From Oceanobacter kriegii DSM 6294 (GTDB lineage Bacteria; Pseudomonadota; Gammaproteobacteria; Pseudomonadales; Oceanobacteraceae), in contig NZ_AUGV01000007.1 of NCBI RefSeq assembly GCF_000422845.1, positions 180,534 to 244,533 on the forward strand: DNA of 64,000 nucleotides, read 5' to 3'. How positions within the stretch are numbered: position 1 is the stretch's first letter; each line of letters begins with the position of its first letter. Under the pieces are notes generated by a model that saw nothing but the letters and a program-made list of their open reading frames with translations, was not told the DNA's origin and made no database searches. Made by a program: the position numbers and the translations under genes. Positions 19,833-27,800 of this stretch are shown here, in pieces.

Positions 19833-20525
19833 TTACTTAACGATATCCAGCAGCTCAACTTCGAAAACCAGTGCAGAGTTTGCAGGGATTTTCGGGCTTG
19901 GGCTACGAGCACCGTAGGCCAGCTCGGCCGGGATGGTGAACTTGAACTTCTCACCAACCTTCATCAGCTGAACGCCTTCAGTCCAACCCGGGATAACGTT
20001 ACCCAGCGGGAATTCGATTGGCTCGCCACGCTCAACAGAGCTGTCGAATACAGTGCCGTCGATCAGGGTGCCGTGGTAGTGAACCTTAACGGTGTCAGCA
20101 GCAGTTGGCTTTGGCGCATCGCCTTCAACAGCAGTCAGTACTTCGTACTGCAGGCCGCTATCGGTTACCTGAACGCCGTCTTTCTTGGCGTTTTCAGCCA
20201 AGAAGTCTTCGCTGGCCTTGGCGGCTGCGTCGTTCAGAGCTTCTTGCTTACGCATCTGGTCTTCACGGATTTTCTCGAAAGCAGCCTGAATGTCTTCGTC
20301 AGATACCTGCTGTTCTGCTTTAGCCAGCGCGTCTTTAATACCTGCAGCAACCGCATCGGCATTCATCTCAACATCTTCCTGAGACAGCTGACGACCAATA
20401 TTCAAACCAACGCCGTAGCTCGCCTGGTCGATGTGGTTTTCCAATTTCACTTTTTCCTCCTGGCCACAACCGGCCAAAATCAAAGTACCCAACAAGATAA
20501 CGGGTACGGACTTCATCAAATTCAT
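19833..20525 (-). CDS. FKBP-type peptidyl-prolyl isomerase, lipoprotein
   Basis: A Mip/FklB-type foldase that isomerises X-Pro bonds in the periplasm. The start MNLMKSVPV gives a 230-residue precursor with lipobox LILAGC, so it should be lipid-anchored. An ATG six codons upstream is open but makes a poorer signal sequence. The helical dimerisation domain ([13 protein letters not shown] to the lysine-rich helix) occupies about residues 30-115. The FKBP domain from about 125 has [35 protein letters not shown] and [13 protein letters not shown]. Active-site aromatic and aspartate positions are kept. A single gene with its own terminator. Confidence 0.94.
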   Translation of the reverse strand: MNLMKSVPVILLGTLILAGCGQEEKVKLENHIDQASYGVGLNIGRQLSQEDVEMNADAVAAGIKDALAKAEQQVSDEDIQAAFEKIREDQMRKQEALNDAAAKASEDFLAENAKKDGVQVTDSGLQYEVLTAVEGDAPKPTAADTVKVHYHGTLIDGTVFDSSVERGEPIEFPLGNVIPGWTEGVQLMKVGEKFKFTIPAELAYGARSPSPKIPANSALVFEVELLDIVK

Positions 20526-20636
20526 GCTTGTGTCTCGTCTCAAATATATGAATGCCCTATGGCAACACTACCCCCGAAAGGTTTCATTTGAGAGGCAGCG
20601 CGTTCGACAGGACATCCTACACAATGTAAACGGCCT

Positions 20637-20861
20637 CTAACAGGCATAATGGCCCGCTTTGGCCCTGCGCTCGCATTCACGCTTGAGATTTGCACACACC
20701 TGAAGCTTGGCCGCACCCAAATTTGTTGCCATCTGACACTCGTAATTGCGGTGCCGCAATTCGCGGTCACTCAGTTCACCCAAGTCATTCATTCCCGTGT
20801 CGCAGCCAGGCAGCAGCACCAGACTTACCATCCACAAAGAAACCACGTTTAACTTTTTCAC
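20637..20861 (-). CDS. Small putative lipoprotein, unknown function
   Basis: From a GTG start the 74-residue product begins VKKLNVVSLWMVSLVLLPGC, a good lipoprotein signal with a cysteine at position 20. A longer frame from TTG is open but would put extra residues before the KK. The mature part is short and highly charged, with four further cysteines (YECQ, QVCAN, RECERR and the last residue), which suggests disulfides in the periplasm. I do not recognise a family. It is located upstream of the FKBP gene on the same strand with a 110-bp gap. Confidence 0.55.
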   Translation of the reverse strand: MKKLNVVSLWMVSLVLLPGCDTGMNDLGELSDRELRHRNYECQMATNLGAAKLQVCANLKRECERRAKAGHYAC

Positions 20862-21009
20862 AAAGCGCCAACTTGTTACCAGGTTAATGAAATTAGCCAA
20901 TCCGTTGCATTAAGATCCAAACCCGCAACGAATCTCCACATTCAGAATAGCAGTCGCTGACAATTTTGCTGTACAGCGCTAACTCATTGAAATAAATCGT
21001 AAAAAAAGA

Positions 21010-21037
21010 TTGACAGTCAAAATCGGATTGGCATAAT
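21010..21037 (+). promoter_or_regulatory. Sigma-70 promoter of the tRNA-Met pair
   Basis: TTGACA and CATAAT are separated by 16 bp and followed by GC-rich ACGCGCC, the same style as the promoter of the tRNA-Asn/Pro pair. It lies about 50 bp upstream of the first tRNA-Met. Confidence 0.75.
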
Positions 21038-21089
21038 ACGCGCCACTTGCCAAGGCAGCCTCACAGCAACGCCAAAGCAAGCGTGACGT

Positions 21090-21166
21090 GGCTATGTAGC
21101 TCAGCTGGTTAGAGCACAGCATTCATAATGCTGGGGTCGGCAGTTCAAGTCTGCCCATAGCTACCA
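21090..21166 (+). tRNA. tRNA-Met (CAT), elongator type, copy 1
   Basis: A 77-nt cloverleaf with D arm GCTCAGCTGGTTAGAGC, anticodon loop TTCATAA (CAT), T loop TTCAAGT and an encoded CCA. Its resemblance to enteric metT/metU and the paired acceptor make it elongator rather than initiator. The first acceptor pair reads as G-T rather than G-C. Confidence 0.95.
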
Positions 21167-21251
21167 CTTACACGAGGTACGCCTCACCCTACTTGCTTTG
21201 TTAAAGCGGGTAGCCAGTTTCAGGAACACCTTTAACAAGGTATCCGACTGT

Positions 21252-21328
21252 GGCTATGTAGCTCAGCTGGTTAGAGCACAGCATTCATAATGCTGGGGTC
21301 GGCAGTTCAAGTCTGCCCATAGCTACCA
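21252..21328 (+). tRNA. tRNA-Met (CAT), elongator type, copy 2
   Basis: Identical over 77 nt to the copy 162 bp upstream, including the G-T first acceptor pair. The short flanks differ, so this is an established duplication inside one transcription unit ended by the terminator just downstream. Confidence 0.95.
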
Positions 21329-21356
21329 CTTATATAACCTTGCCTTGGCAGGGTTC

Positions 21357-21393
21357 AAAAAGCCCGCAAGATTCGCATCTTGCGGGCTTTTTC
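21357..21393 (+). terminator. Terminator after the tRNA-Met pair
   Basis: The stem AAAGCCCGCAAGA / TCTTGCGGGCTTT with a short loop is followed by TTCGTTTT. A strong intrinsic terminator. Confidence 0.93.
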
Positions 21394-21432
21394 GTTTTCA
21401 GCGTATCTAACGAGTGAATTGCCAAAAGCGCG

Positions 21433-21516
21433 GTGCCTGAAGAGCAGTGCCTGAAGAGCAGTGCCTGAAGAGCAGTGCCAGAAGCGCAGTGTCTGAATAG
21501 CGGTGAAGAAAGAGCA
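21433..21516. repeat. 14-bp tandem repeat, about six copies
   Basis: The unit GTGCCTGAAGAGCA occurs three times perfectly, followed by three diverging copies (GTGCCAGAAGCGCA, GTGTCTGAATAGCG, GTGAAGAAAGAGCA). The array lies between the tRNA terminator and the end of pdxH, outside any supported gene. The period is not a multiple of three. Confidence 0.9.
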
Positions 21517-21550
21517 GCCATTCACCGCCCCTCCATCACTGATATGCGTT

Positions 21551-22189
21551 TTATGGATTCAGGCGCTGGATTGCCCACTCTCCGTCAGCAAGGCGATACT
21601 CAACGCGATCGTGCAGACGGTACTCACCACCCTGCCAAAACTCCACACGCTCCGGAATCAGCCGGAAGCCGCCCCAAAAATCCGGCAGCGGAATCTCCTT
21701 GTCCTGATATTCTTCATTCAACTGGTTGAAGCGTGCTTCCAGCTCAGCGCGATTTTCAAGCGGACGACTCTGATGCGAAGCCCAGGCGCCCAACTGACTC
21801 TGACGTGGGCGAGAATGGAAATAAGCCGCCGATTCCTCGCGAGATACCTTCTCGACCCGTCCCTGAATCTGCACCTGTCGCTCCATACCAATCCAGAAGA
21901 AATGCATGCTGGCCTTGCCGCTGGCGTCCAGCTGCATGCCCTTGTTGCTTTGGTAGTTCGTGAAGAAGACAAAGCCTTTGTCGTCGTAAGACTTCAGCAA
22001 CAGAATTCGTTGCCAGGGCTGGCCGTCGGCGTCTACGCTGGCCAGCGTCATCACCGTCGGCTCTTCCGGGCGGGTCTCCTGGTATTGTTCAAACCAGGCA
22101 TGAAACTGAGTAAACGGGTTATCAGCAACCCGGGTTTCGTCCAGACGTCCCTGAGTGTACTCCTTACGAATTTCACCCAAATCCACCAT
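21551..22189 (-). CDS. pdxH: Pyridoxamine 5'-phosphate oxidase
   Basis: FMN enzyme that oxidises pyridoxine- or pyridoxamine-5'-phosphate to pyridoxal 5'-phosphate. At 212 residues it is standard. FMN-binding segments are WQRILLLKSYDDKGFVFFTNY and QVQIQGRVEKV; the substrate region is SRPRQSQLGAWASHQS; the C-terminus WGGFRLIPERVEFWQG and RLHDR is diagnostic of PdxH. It is monocistronic and divergent from the RDD gene. It links to the PLP-dependent steps of metabolism generally rather than to its neighbours. Confidence 0.97.
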   Translation of the reverse strand: MVDLGEIRKEYTQGRLDETRVADNPFTQFHAWFEQYQETRPEEPTVMTLASVDADGQPWQRILLLKSYDDKGFVFFTNYQSNKGMQLDASGKASMHFFWIGMERQVQIQGRVEKVSREESAAYFHSRPRQSQLGAWASHQSRPLENRAELEARFNQLNEEYQDKEIPLPDFWGGFRLIPERVEFWQGGEYRLHDRVEYRLADGEWAIQRLNP

Positions 22190-22366
22190 GTCTGACTCCT
22201 GTTAGCGGTAATTCAAAATCGGGCCTGTGCAAATCAATGTCCGCACCGGCAGTGAAGGGTATTATCGCCTGATTGGCGAGAAAATAAATTGACGTGAGGC
22301 CTGAGCCGATCTGCTAACATCGGCGGCCTTAACCCACTGGTAAACCTGCTGGATTCAAGAAGCACC

Positions 22367-22810
22367 ATGTCTGATCACAACTACCCCACCGCTTCCCTGA
22401 TTCGCTGCATCGCAGCCCTGAGTTACGACGCCCTGGTACTGCTAGGCACCTTTTTGGTGCTGGGATTGATACTGGTCGGTGTAACGGCCGCTGCAACCGG
22501 CGGTGAGCCACTGGGCGAGCTGCCAAGACCCGTGGTGTATTCGATGATTTTCTGTATGTGCTTCTTCTATTACTCAACGTCCTGGCGACGGGGCGGCCAA
22601 ACCATCGGCATGAAGGCCTGGCGCATCAAGCTGGTAACGGAAGACGGCACACCGGTGCGCTTGAGCCACTGCATGCTACGCACCGGCATCGGCTTCTTCT
22701 CGCTGATGGTGTTTGGTATTGGCTATTTCTGGGCCTTGATAGACAAGCGTGGTCGCAGCTGGCACGACATGGCATCACTGACCCATCAGGTGTATATCCC
22801 AAAAACCTGA
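22367..22810 (+). CDS. RDD family membrane protein
   Basis: A 147-residue inner-membrane protein of the RDD family. Three hydrophobic segments are visible at about residues 20-45, 60-75 and 105-125. The family's arginine and aspartates are at the ends of the helices (LIRCIAALSYDALVL near the N-terminus; FWALIDKRGRSWHDMAS near the C-terminus). GGQTIGMKAWRIKLV is the usual central signature. RDD proteins are poorly understood; some have been linked to cation transport. It is convergent with lptG and divergent from pdxH, so it is transcribed alone. Confidence 0.9.
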   Translation: MSDHNYPTASLIRCIAALSYDALVLLGTFLVLGLILVGVTAAATGGEPLGELPRPVVYSMIFCMCFFYYSTSWRRGGQTIGMKAWRIKLVTEDGTPVRLSHCMLRTGIGFFSLMVFGIGYFWALIDKRGRSWHDMASLTHQVYIPKT

Positions 22811-22844
22811 ACAGACACCCGCACAAACAGCAGGCTAACGCTCG

Positions 22845-23924
22845 TCAGCCTGCTTTCCTGAGCAGCAGCAACCCAACCAGCATACAACCGCCAATCGGGA
22901 TTACAGAGGCCCACACAGGCTCAAAGCCAAACACAATACTGGCCGGTGCCAACAGGTCCTCTGCGTATTTGTAAATCAAGCCCACCAGAATCCCCGAGAA
23001 AATCCGGTAGCCCGGCGTCACCGAACGCAATGGGCCAAAGATAAAGGAAATCCCCAGCACCACCAGCGCCAGCGTACCCAATGGCTGGGTTACCTTACGC
23101 CAGAACGACAGCAAGTAGTTATCTGCATTGAGGCCCTGCTTTTCCAGGTATTGGGTGTAGCCATACAGATTGGAGATCGACATATCCCGCGGCTCAATCA
23201 TCACAACACTGAGGCTTTGTGGGGTCAGCTCCGTATCCCAGGGCATTGAGGCGATCGCCTGCTGAGACGTTTTCTGGTCGGAGATTTCCATATCAATCAC
23301 CGATTGCATCTGCCAGTCGCCGTTATCGTAGATGGCCTGTTCGGCCGATCTGATGCTGGTCAGATTGGCATTGTCATCGAAGCGGAACAAGGTAATGCCG
23401 TGCAGCACACCGTTAGGCTCAATGGCGGTAAATCGCATAAAGGTATCCCCTTCACGATGCCAGAACCCTTTGCCCTTGTTCGATAACAAATCGCCCTTGC
23501 CTTGCGCCACCGCCTTTTGCGACTGCGCCACACGTTCCAGAGTTGGCACCGCGAACTCGGCAATGGCCATGTTCACGACCATCAACAACATCATCGGCTT
23601 GATCACTGCAACAGCAATGCGGCCAACCGAGATCCCCGCCGCACGCATGACCGTCAGCTCACTGCTAGCCGCCATACCGCCAAGACCGGCCAAACAGCCA
23701 ATCAGACAGGCCATCGGCATGTATTCGTAGATGCGGCGTGGCAAACGCAGCGCCATAAACTGCAAGGCATCAAGAAACTGATAGCCGTTCTTGAGCTGAT
23801 CAAGCTCGTCGACGAGGGTGAAAATAGCATCCAGGCCAACAATGACGACCACAACCACCAAAGTGGCCATCACGACATTGCGGGCGACGTAGTTATCGAG
23901 GCGACTCATGGCCAGCATATTCAT
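22845..23924 (-). CDS. lptG: LPS export permease LptG
   Basis: One of the two membrane subunits of the LptB2FG transporter that extracts lipopolysaccharide from the inner membrane. The start MNMLAMSRLDNYVARNV overlaps the lptF stop (ATGA), and a frame-open extension into lptF is rejected. Six membrane segments are expected, three at each end around a large periplasmic beta-jellyroll domain (about residues 130-255). LRLPRRIYEYMPMACLIG and SSELTVMRAAGIS are the coupling-helix region. 359 residues. LptA, LptB and LptC are not in the window. Confidence 0.95.
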   Translation of the reverse strand: MNMLAMSRLDNYVARNVVMATLVVVVVIVGLDAIFTLVDELDQLKNGYQFLDALQFMALRLPRRIYEYMPMACLIGCLAGLGGMAASSELTVMRAAGISVGRIAVAVIKPMMLLMVVNMAIAEFAVPTLERVAQSQKAVAQGKGDLLSNKGKGFWHREGDTFMRFTAIEPNGVLHGITLFRFDDNANLTSIRSAEQAIYDNGDWQMQSVIDMEISDQKTSQQAIASMPWDTELTPQSLSVVMIEPRDMSISNLYGYTQYLEKQGLNADNYLLSFWRKVTQPLGTLALVVLGISFIFGPLRSVTPGYRIFSGILVGLIYKYAEDLLAPASIVFGFEPVWASVIPIGGCMLVGLLLLRKAG

Positions 23925-24991
23925 AGCGACTTCACCTTCAAACGACGACGCCACTCAGGCACAACCAACAACCCCATTGCGATCACCAGATACACAGCAT
24001 GCAAGCCCCACAAGCCAATGGTTGGGTTGAGCTGACCTTTTTCGAGCATTCCCTTCATGGCGATCAGCAGCGAGATGTACACCATAAACAGCACGATGGC
24101 CGGAAACAGGCGTGCAAAACGTCCCTGGCGAGGATTTACCTTCGACAAAGGCACTGCCAACAGCATCACGATCGGTACCATCAGCACCATCGACACCCGC
24201 CACTGCAGCTGCGCCTGATGCTTGGGATCATCCGAACCAAACAGGTCCAGAGTCGGTACCGCTTCCTTACGAAGCTTTTTGCGCTCTTCCAGCTCATCGG
24301 CGATTTTCACGCCGTACAGCTCAAAATCCAGGGTCTGAAACGCCAGACTGCCGGGCGTCCAGTCATAGCGCTTGCCGTCGTGCAATTCCAGGTAGCGGGA
24401 ACCGGTTTCATCCGATACGTACTGGGTGCCACGTTTGGCCAGCAGGATGGAATTGCCATCGGTGATAAACACATTGTTCATTTGGGTTTTGTCATCTGAC
24501 AGCGATTCCGCATAGGTGGTCCGGGAACCACCCTTCATACTCTGGAAGCGCCCCGGTGCCAGCAGTTCAAACTCGGTCAGCTGGGCCTGCTTTTTATAAA
24601 GCCCTTCCATTTGCTGCGCCCCCCAGGGACTCAGATACAAACTGAACGAACCCACCACCAGTGCAATGGCAGCGGCAGGACCTGCGGTGTATAACAACAG
24701 CTTGCGATTGGAGAAACCGGTCGCCGTCAGCACCGTCATCTCGTTTTCCGCATACAGACGGCCGTAAGCCAGCAAAATGGCGATAAACAGCGCCAGCGGC
24801 AGAATCATTTCCAGAAAGGACGGCAGGCGCAGCACCAGTGTGAAAAATACGATATCGAGCGACACCTCACCGGCGGCAGCGGCGGCCAACTGGCGAATCA
24901 GTCGGCCACTCATCAAAATCATCAGCAGCACAATGGTGACAGCAAACAAGGACCCGGCCAGCTCTCTGGCCAGATAACGAAAAATGATCAA
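23921..24991 (-). CDS. lptF: LPS export permease LptF, TTG start
   Basis: Partner subunit of LptG in lipopolysaccharide export. The protein is best started at a TTG giving (M)IIFRYLARELAGSLF, which matches the family's conserved MIIFRYL start. The reading frame stays open for 62 more codons upstream, but these run into the pepA promoter region and look non-coding. Membrane helices at both ends enclose a periplasmic domain. LRLPSFLEMILPLALFIA and ENEMTVLTATGFS are the cytoplasmic coupling region. At 356 residues it is close to enteric LptF. Divergent from pepA, the common gammaproteobacterial order. Confidence 0.93.
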   Translation of the reverse strand: MIIFRYLARELAGSLFAVTIVLLMILMSGRLIRQLAAAAAGEVSLDIVFFTLVLRLPSFLEMILPLALFIAILLAYGRLYAENEMTVLTATGFSNRKLLLYTAGPAAAIALVVGSFSLYLSPWGAQQMEGLYKKQAQLTEFELLAPGRFQSMKGGSRTTYAESLSDDKTQMNNVFITDGNSILLAKRGTQYVSDETGSRYLELHDGKRYDWTPGSLAFQTLDFELYGVKIADELEERKKLRKEAVPTLDLFGSDDPKHQAQLQWRVSMVLMVPIVMLLAVPLSKVNPRQGRFARLFPAIVLFMVYISLLIAMKGMLEKGQLNPTIGLWGLHAVYLVIAMGLLVVPEWRRRLKVKSL

Positions 24992-25217
24992 GGGAAAGAG
25001 CCTAGTCTCTGTTAAACGATGAAGAATCCGAATGATGAAGCATAGCGCACAGCCACTACAGGCTTTAACGCCCGATCGATAACTGATATGAAACAAAGCT
25101 GTCCATTCACCACTTGTTTTTCCTGAAACTGCACGCACATTATAAGCATCTATGGAATTCAGATCCGGCAGTGACATCGACCGGGGTCTGCCACTAACGT
25201 TCCCAGCAGGAGCACTT

Positions 25218-26681
25218 ATGAAATACCAGGTATCCCAACAATCTGCGGCCGAAGTTCAAGCGGCGTGTATTGTGGTCACTATCGACCAGTCAGGCAAGCT
25301 GTCCGACGCTGCCAAGCTCATTGACGAAGCATCCAACGGCTTTTTGACCCAACGCTTTGAAGAAGGCGACATCAAGGGCAAGAGCGGCGAAACCCTGCTG
25401 CTGCCAGCCGTTAGTGGCATCGCAGCCAAACGCGTATTGTTGGTAGGTACTGGGAAAGAAGCTCCGAAAGCCACGTCAGCCATCAAAATTCTGAACGCCA
25501 TTGCCAACGCAACCCTGAAGCGCGAAGGCGAAGTGGCCCTGGCCATTAGCGAACTGGCCAGCGATGAACTGCCAGAAAGCTGGTGGGCGGAACAAGCAGC
25601 CATTGCCTTTACCGGCAACAGCTATAAGTTCACAGAAACCAAACCACAGCCTGAAGATGCCCCGAAACAAGCTGACAGTGTTAGCTGGATTGGCTCTGAC
25701 GTATCGGCGGCCCTGCTGAAAGGTGCTGCGATTGGTGAAGGCATGAACTTCGCCAAAGAACTGGGCAATATGCCACCAAACATTTGCACCCCAACCTGGT
25801 TGGCCGAGCAAGCCATTGCACTGACCGCAGACTCCTCGCTGGAAACCACCATTCTGGACCAGGAAAAGCTGGCAGAAATGGGGGCTGGTGCTTTCTACTC
25901 CGTTGCCAAGGGCTCCAGCGAGCCGGGCAAAATCATTGTGATGCAGTACAAGGGCGCCGAAAACGCCGACGAAGCCCCGCACATGGTGCTGGGTAAAGGC
26001 ATTACCTTCGATACCGGCGGTATCAGCCTGAAGCCGGGCGCCAAGATGGACGAAATGAAGTACGACATGTGTGGCGCGGCGTCTGTATTTGGCACCGTGA
26101 AAGCACTGCTGGCGCTGAAGCCAAAAATCAACGTCCTGGCGATGGTAACCAGCGCTGAAAACATGCCTGCGGGTAACGCTTCCAAGCCGGGCGACGTAGT
26201 GACCAGCCTGTCTGGCAAAACCATTGAAATCCTCAACACCGACGCCGAAGGCCGTCTGGTGCTGTGTGATGCCCTGACCTACGGCATCGACAACTACAAG
26301 CCAGCCTCCGTGGTAGACATTGCCACCCTGACCGGTGCTTGTATGGCCGCGCTGGGCAACGTGAACTCCGGCCTGTTCACCCAGGACGAAGACATGGCAG
26401 AGCAGCTGCAATCCGCTGCCGCCTACAGCCAGGACAAGGTATGGCGCCTGCCTTTGGAAGATGACTACCAGGAACTGCTGGATTCCAATTTTGCCGACAT
26501 GGCCAACATTGGTGGCCCACTGGCTGGCGCAACCACCGCTGCCTGCTTCCTGAGCCGCTTTACTGAAGGTACGCCTTGGGCGCACCTGGACATTGCAGGT
26601 ACGGCCTGGAACGGCGGTGCAGCCAAAGGTGCAACTGGCCGCCCGGTTGCTCTGCTGGTGAACTACTTGCTGAACAAGTAA
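25218..26681 (+). CDS. pepA: Leucyl aminopeptidase (M17)
   Basis: Cytosolic two-metal aminopeptidase that trims N-terminal residues from peptides. The start MKYQVSQQS follows CAGGAG, giving 487 residues; the longer frame lacks a ribosome site. The M17 signature NTDAEGRLVL is present, with metal ligands in VLGKGITFDTGGISLKPG and the catalytic Arg in the signature. TLTGACMAALG follows as usual. In enterics PepA also binds DNA at cer/carAB; whether this one does is not visible. Divergent from lptF-lptG. Confidence 0.96.
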   Translation: MKYQVSQQSAAEVQAACIVVTIDQSGKLSDAAKLIDEASNGFLTQRFEEGDIKGKSGETLLLPAVSGIAAKRVLLVGTGKEAPKATSAIKILNAIANATLKREGEVALAISELASDELPESWWAEQAAIAFTGNSYKFTETKPQPEDAPKQADSVSWIGSDVSAALLKGAAIGEGMNFAKELGNMPPNICTPTWLAEQAIALTADSSLETTILDQEKLAEMGAGAFYSVAKGSSEPGKIIVMQYKGAENADEAPHMVLGKGITFDTGGISLKPGAKMDEMKYDMCGAASVFGTVKALLALKPKINVLAMVTSAENMPAGNASKPGDVVTSLSGKTIEILNTDAEGRLVLCDALTYGIDNYKPASVVDIATLTGACMAALGNVNSGLFTQDEDMAEQLQSAAAYSQDKVWRLPLEDDYQELLDSNFADMANIGGPLAGATTAACFLSRFTEGTPWAHLDIAGTAWNGGAAKGATGRPVALLVNYLLNK

Positions 26682-26702
26682 CCAGCACACCGCTTTTGTT
26701 TG

Positions 26703-26730
26703 TTGGCAGGGCTGATATCAGCCCTGCCAA
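26703..26730. repeat. Perfect 28-bp palindrome between pepA and the LysR gene
   Basis: TTGGCAGGGCTGA and its exact reverse complement meet at a central TA. It lies between the convergent pepA and LysR genes. Position suggests a shared terminator hairpin, but neither strand has a T run behind it. Confidence 0.7.
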
Positions 26731-26760
26731 TGAAAATGCGTGTCTCCCGACTCCCAGCCA

Positions 26761-27636
26761 TCACAGCCGAACGTTCTCCAGAATAAATTCTACAAACGCC
26801 TGATTGGCCTTCGATAAATAACCGTCCTTCCGCCACGCCAGACACAAATCCAGCTCAATGGGCGGGTCAAACGACACCGTTACCAATTCCGGGTCGTTCT
26901 CTACGGCCATATTCAATAACGTCGAAATACCGAAGCCCTGTTTCACAATCGACCGAATCAGTGGCAACAGATTGGTTTCAAAACTGATCGCAGGTTGAAT
27001 GCCAGCGTTTTCCGCCATCTGGTCCAACACCCGGCGGTGAAAATATCCCGGCCTGAAGATCACCAGCTCTTGCTGCAAAAATTCTTCCGGCGATACCGAC
27101 TCCCGGCTGGCAAACGGGTGATCCTGTGGCACCACAACGCGCATTTCTTCCCGCAGAATTGGCACAGATTCAATGTTTTCAGACACCTCGCCTGATTCGA
27201 TCACCGCCAGATCCAGCTCGCCCTTTTCCAGCAACTGCTGCAACTGCCAGGCGCCGCCTTCATGTACCGATAAATTCAGGTTCGGGTATTTGTGTTTGAA
27301 CGCCATGATCATCGGAGGGAAGTAGTAAGAGCCCAGCATGCTCGGCGTGCCCAATTGCACTACGCCTCGCTGAAGGCCGCGCAGCTCTTCCATTTCCAGG
27401 TCGGCATCGGTCATGGCCTGAATGATGCGATGAGCCTGTTTGAACAAACGCTGCCCCTCATCCGTCAACGATATTTGCCGATCCCGACGATGAAACAACG
27501 TCAATTGCAGTTGCTGCTCCAAACGTTTGATGGCCATGCTCACCGCCGGCTGAGCCACATCCAGGCTTTCCGCCGCGCGGGTAAAACTTTGCAGCCGGGC
27601 CACTTCGTGAAAGTAACTGAGTGCCTTGTAGTCCAT
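26761..27636 (-). CDS. LysR-family transcriptional regulator
   Basis: A 291-residue LysR-type regulator. The winged helix-turn-helix is at residues 1-60 (FTRAAESLDVAQPAVSMAIKRLE), and the effector domain runs from about 90 (VVQLGTPSMLGSYYFPPMI, GELDLAVIESGE). Such proteins bind DNA as tetramers and respond to a small molecule. It is divergent from an MFS exporter gene with a 164-bp AT-rich intergenic region, the classical arrangement for a regulator that controls its neighbour. The effector is unknown. Confidence 0.92.
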   Translation of the reverse strand: MDYKALSYFHEVARLQSFTRAAESLDVAQPAVSMAIKRLEQQLQLTLFHRRDRQISLTDEGQRLFKQAHRIIQAMTDADLEMEELRGLQRGVVQLGTPSMLGSYYFPPMIMAFKHKYPNLNLSVHEGGAWQLQQLLEKGELDLAVIESGEVSENIESVPILREEMRVVVPQDHPFASRESVSPEEFLQQELVIFRPGYFHRRVLDQMAENAGIQPAISFETNLLPLIRSIVKQGFGISTLLNMAVENDPELVTVSFDPPIELDLCLAWRKDGYLSKANQAFVEFILENVRL

Positions 27637-27800
27637 TTGATAGCCTTGTGGAGACTTCGATTAAGTAGGAAGAAACACAGCCGCTCTTACGACCAATGTA
27701 TGCATAACGGATTTTGATTAAAACTATATCAAACATATATTTTTATGATGAAAAGCGGAAGCCTATAGTTCGCCTGTAACTTCTCTTTCGGTAGACCTGC

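Noticed and set aside
21433..21516. CRISPR-like array
   Set aside because: The units are adjacent with no spacers and only 14 bp long, so this is a plain tandem repeat.
25476..26690. Minus-strand 404-codon frame opposite pepA
   Set aside because: Antisense to the conserved M17 active site; no start signal and no domain.
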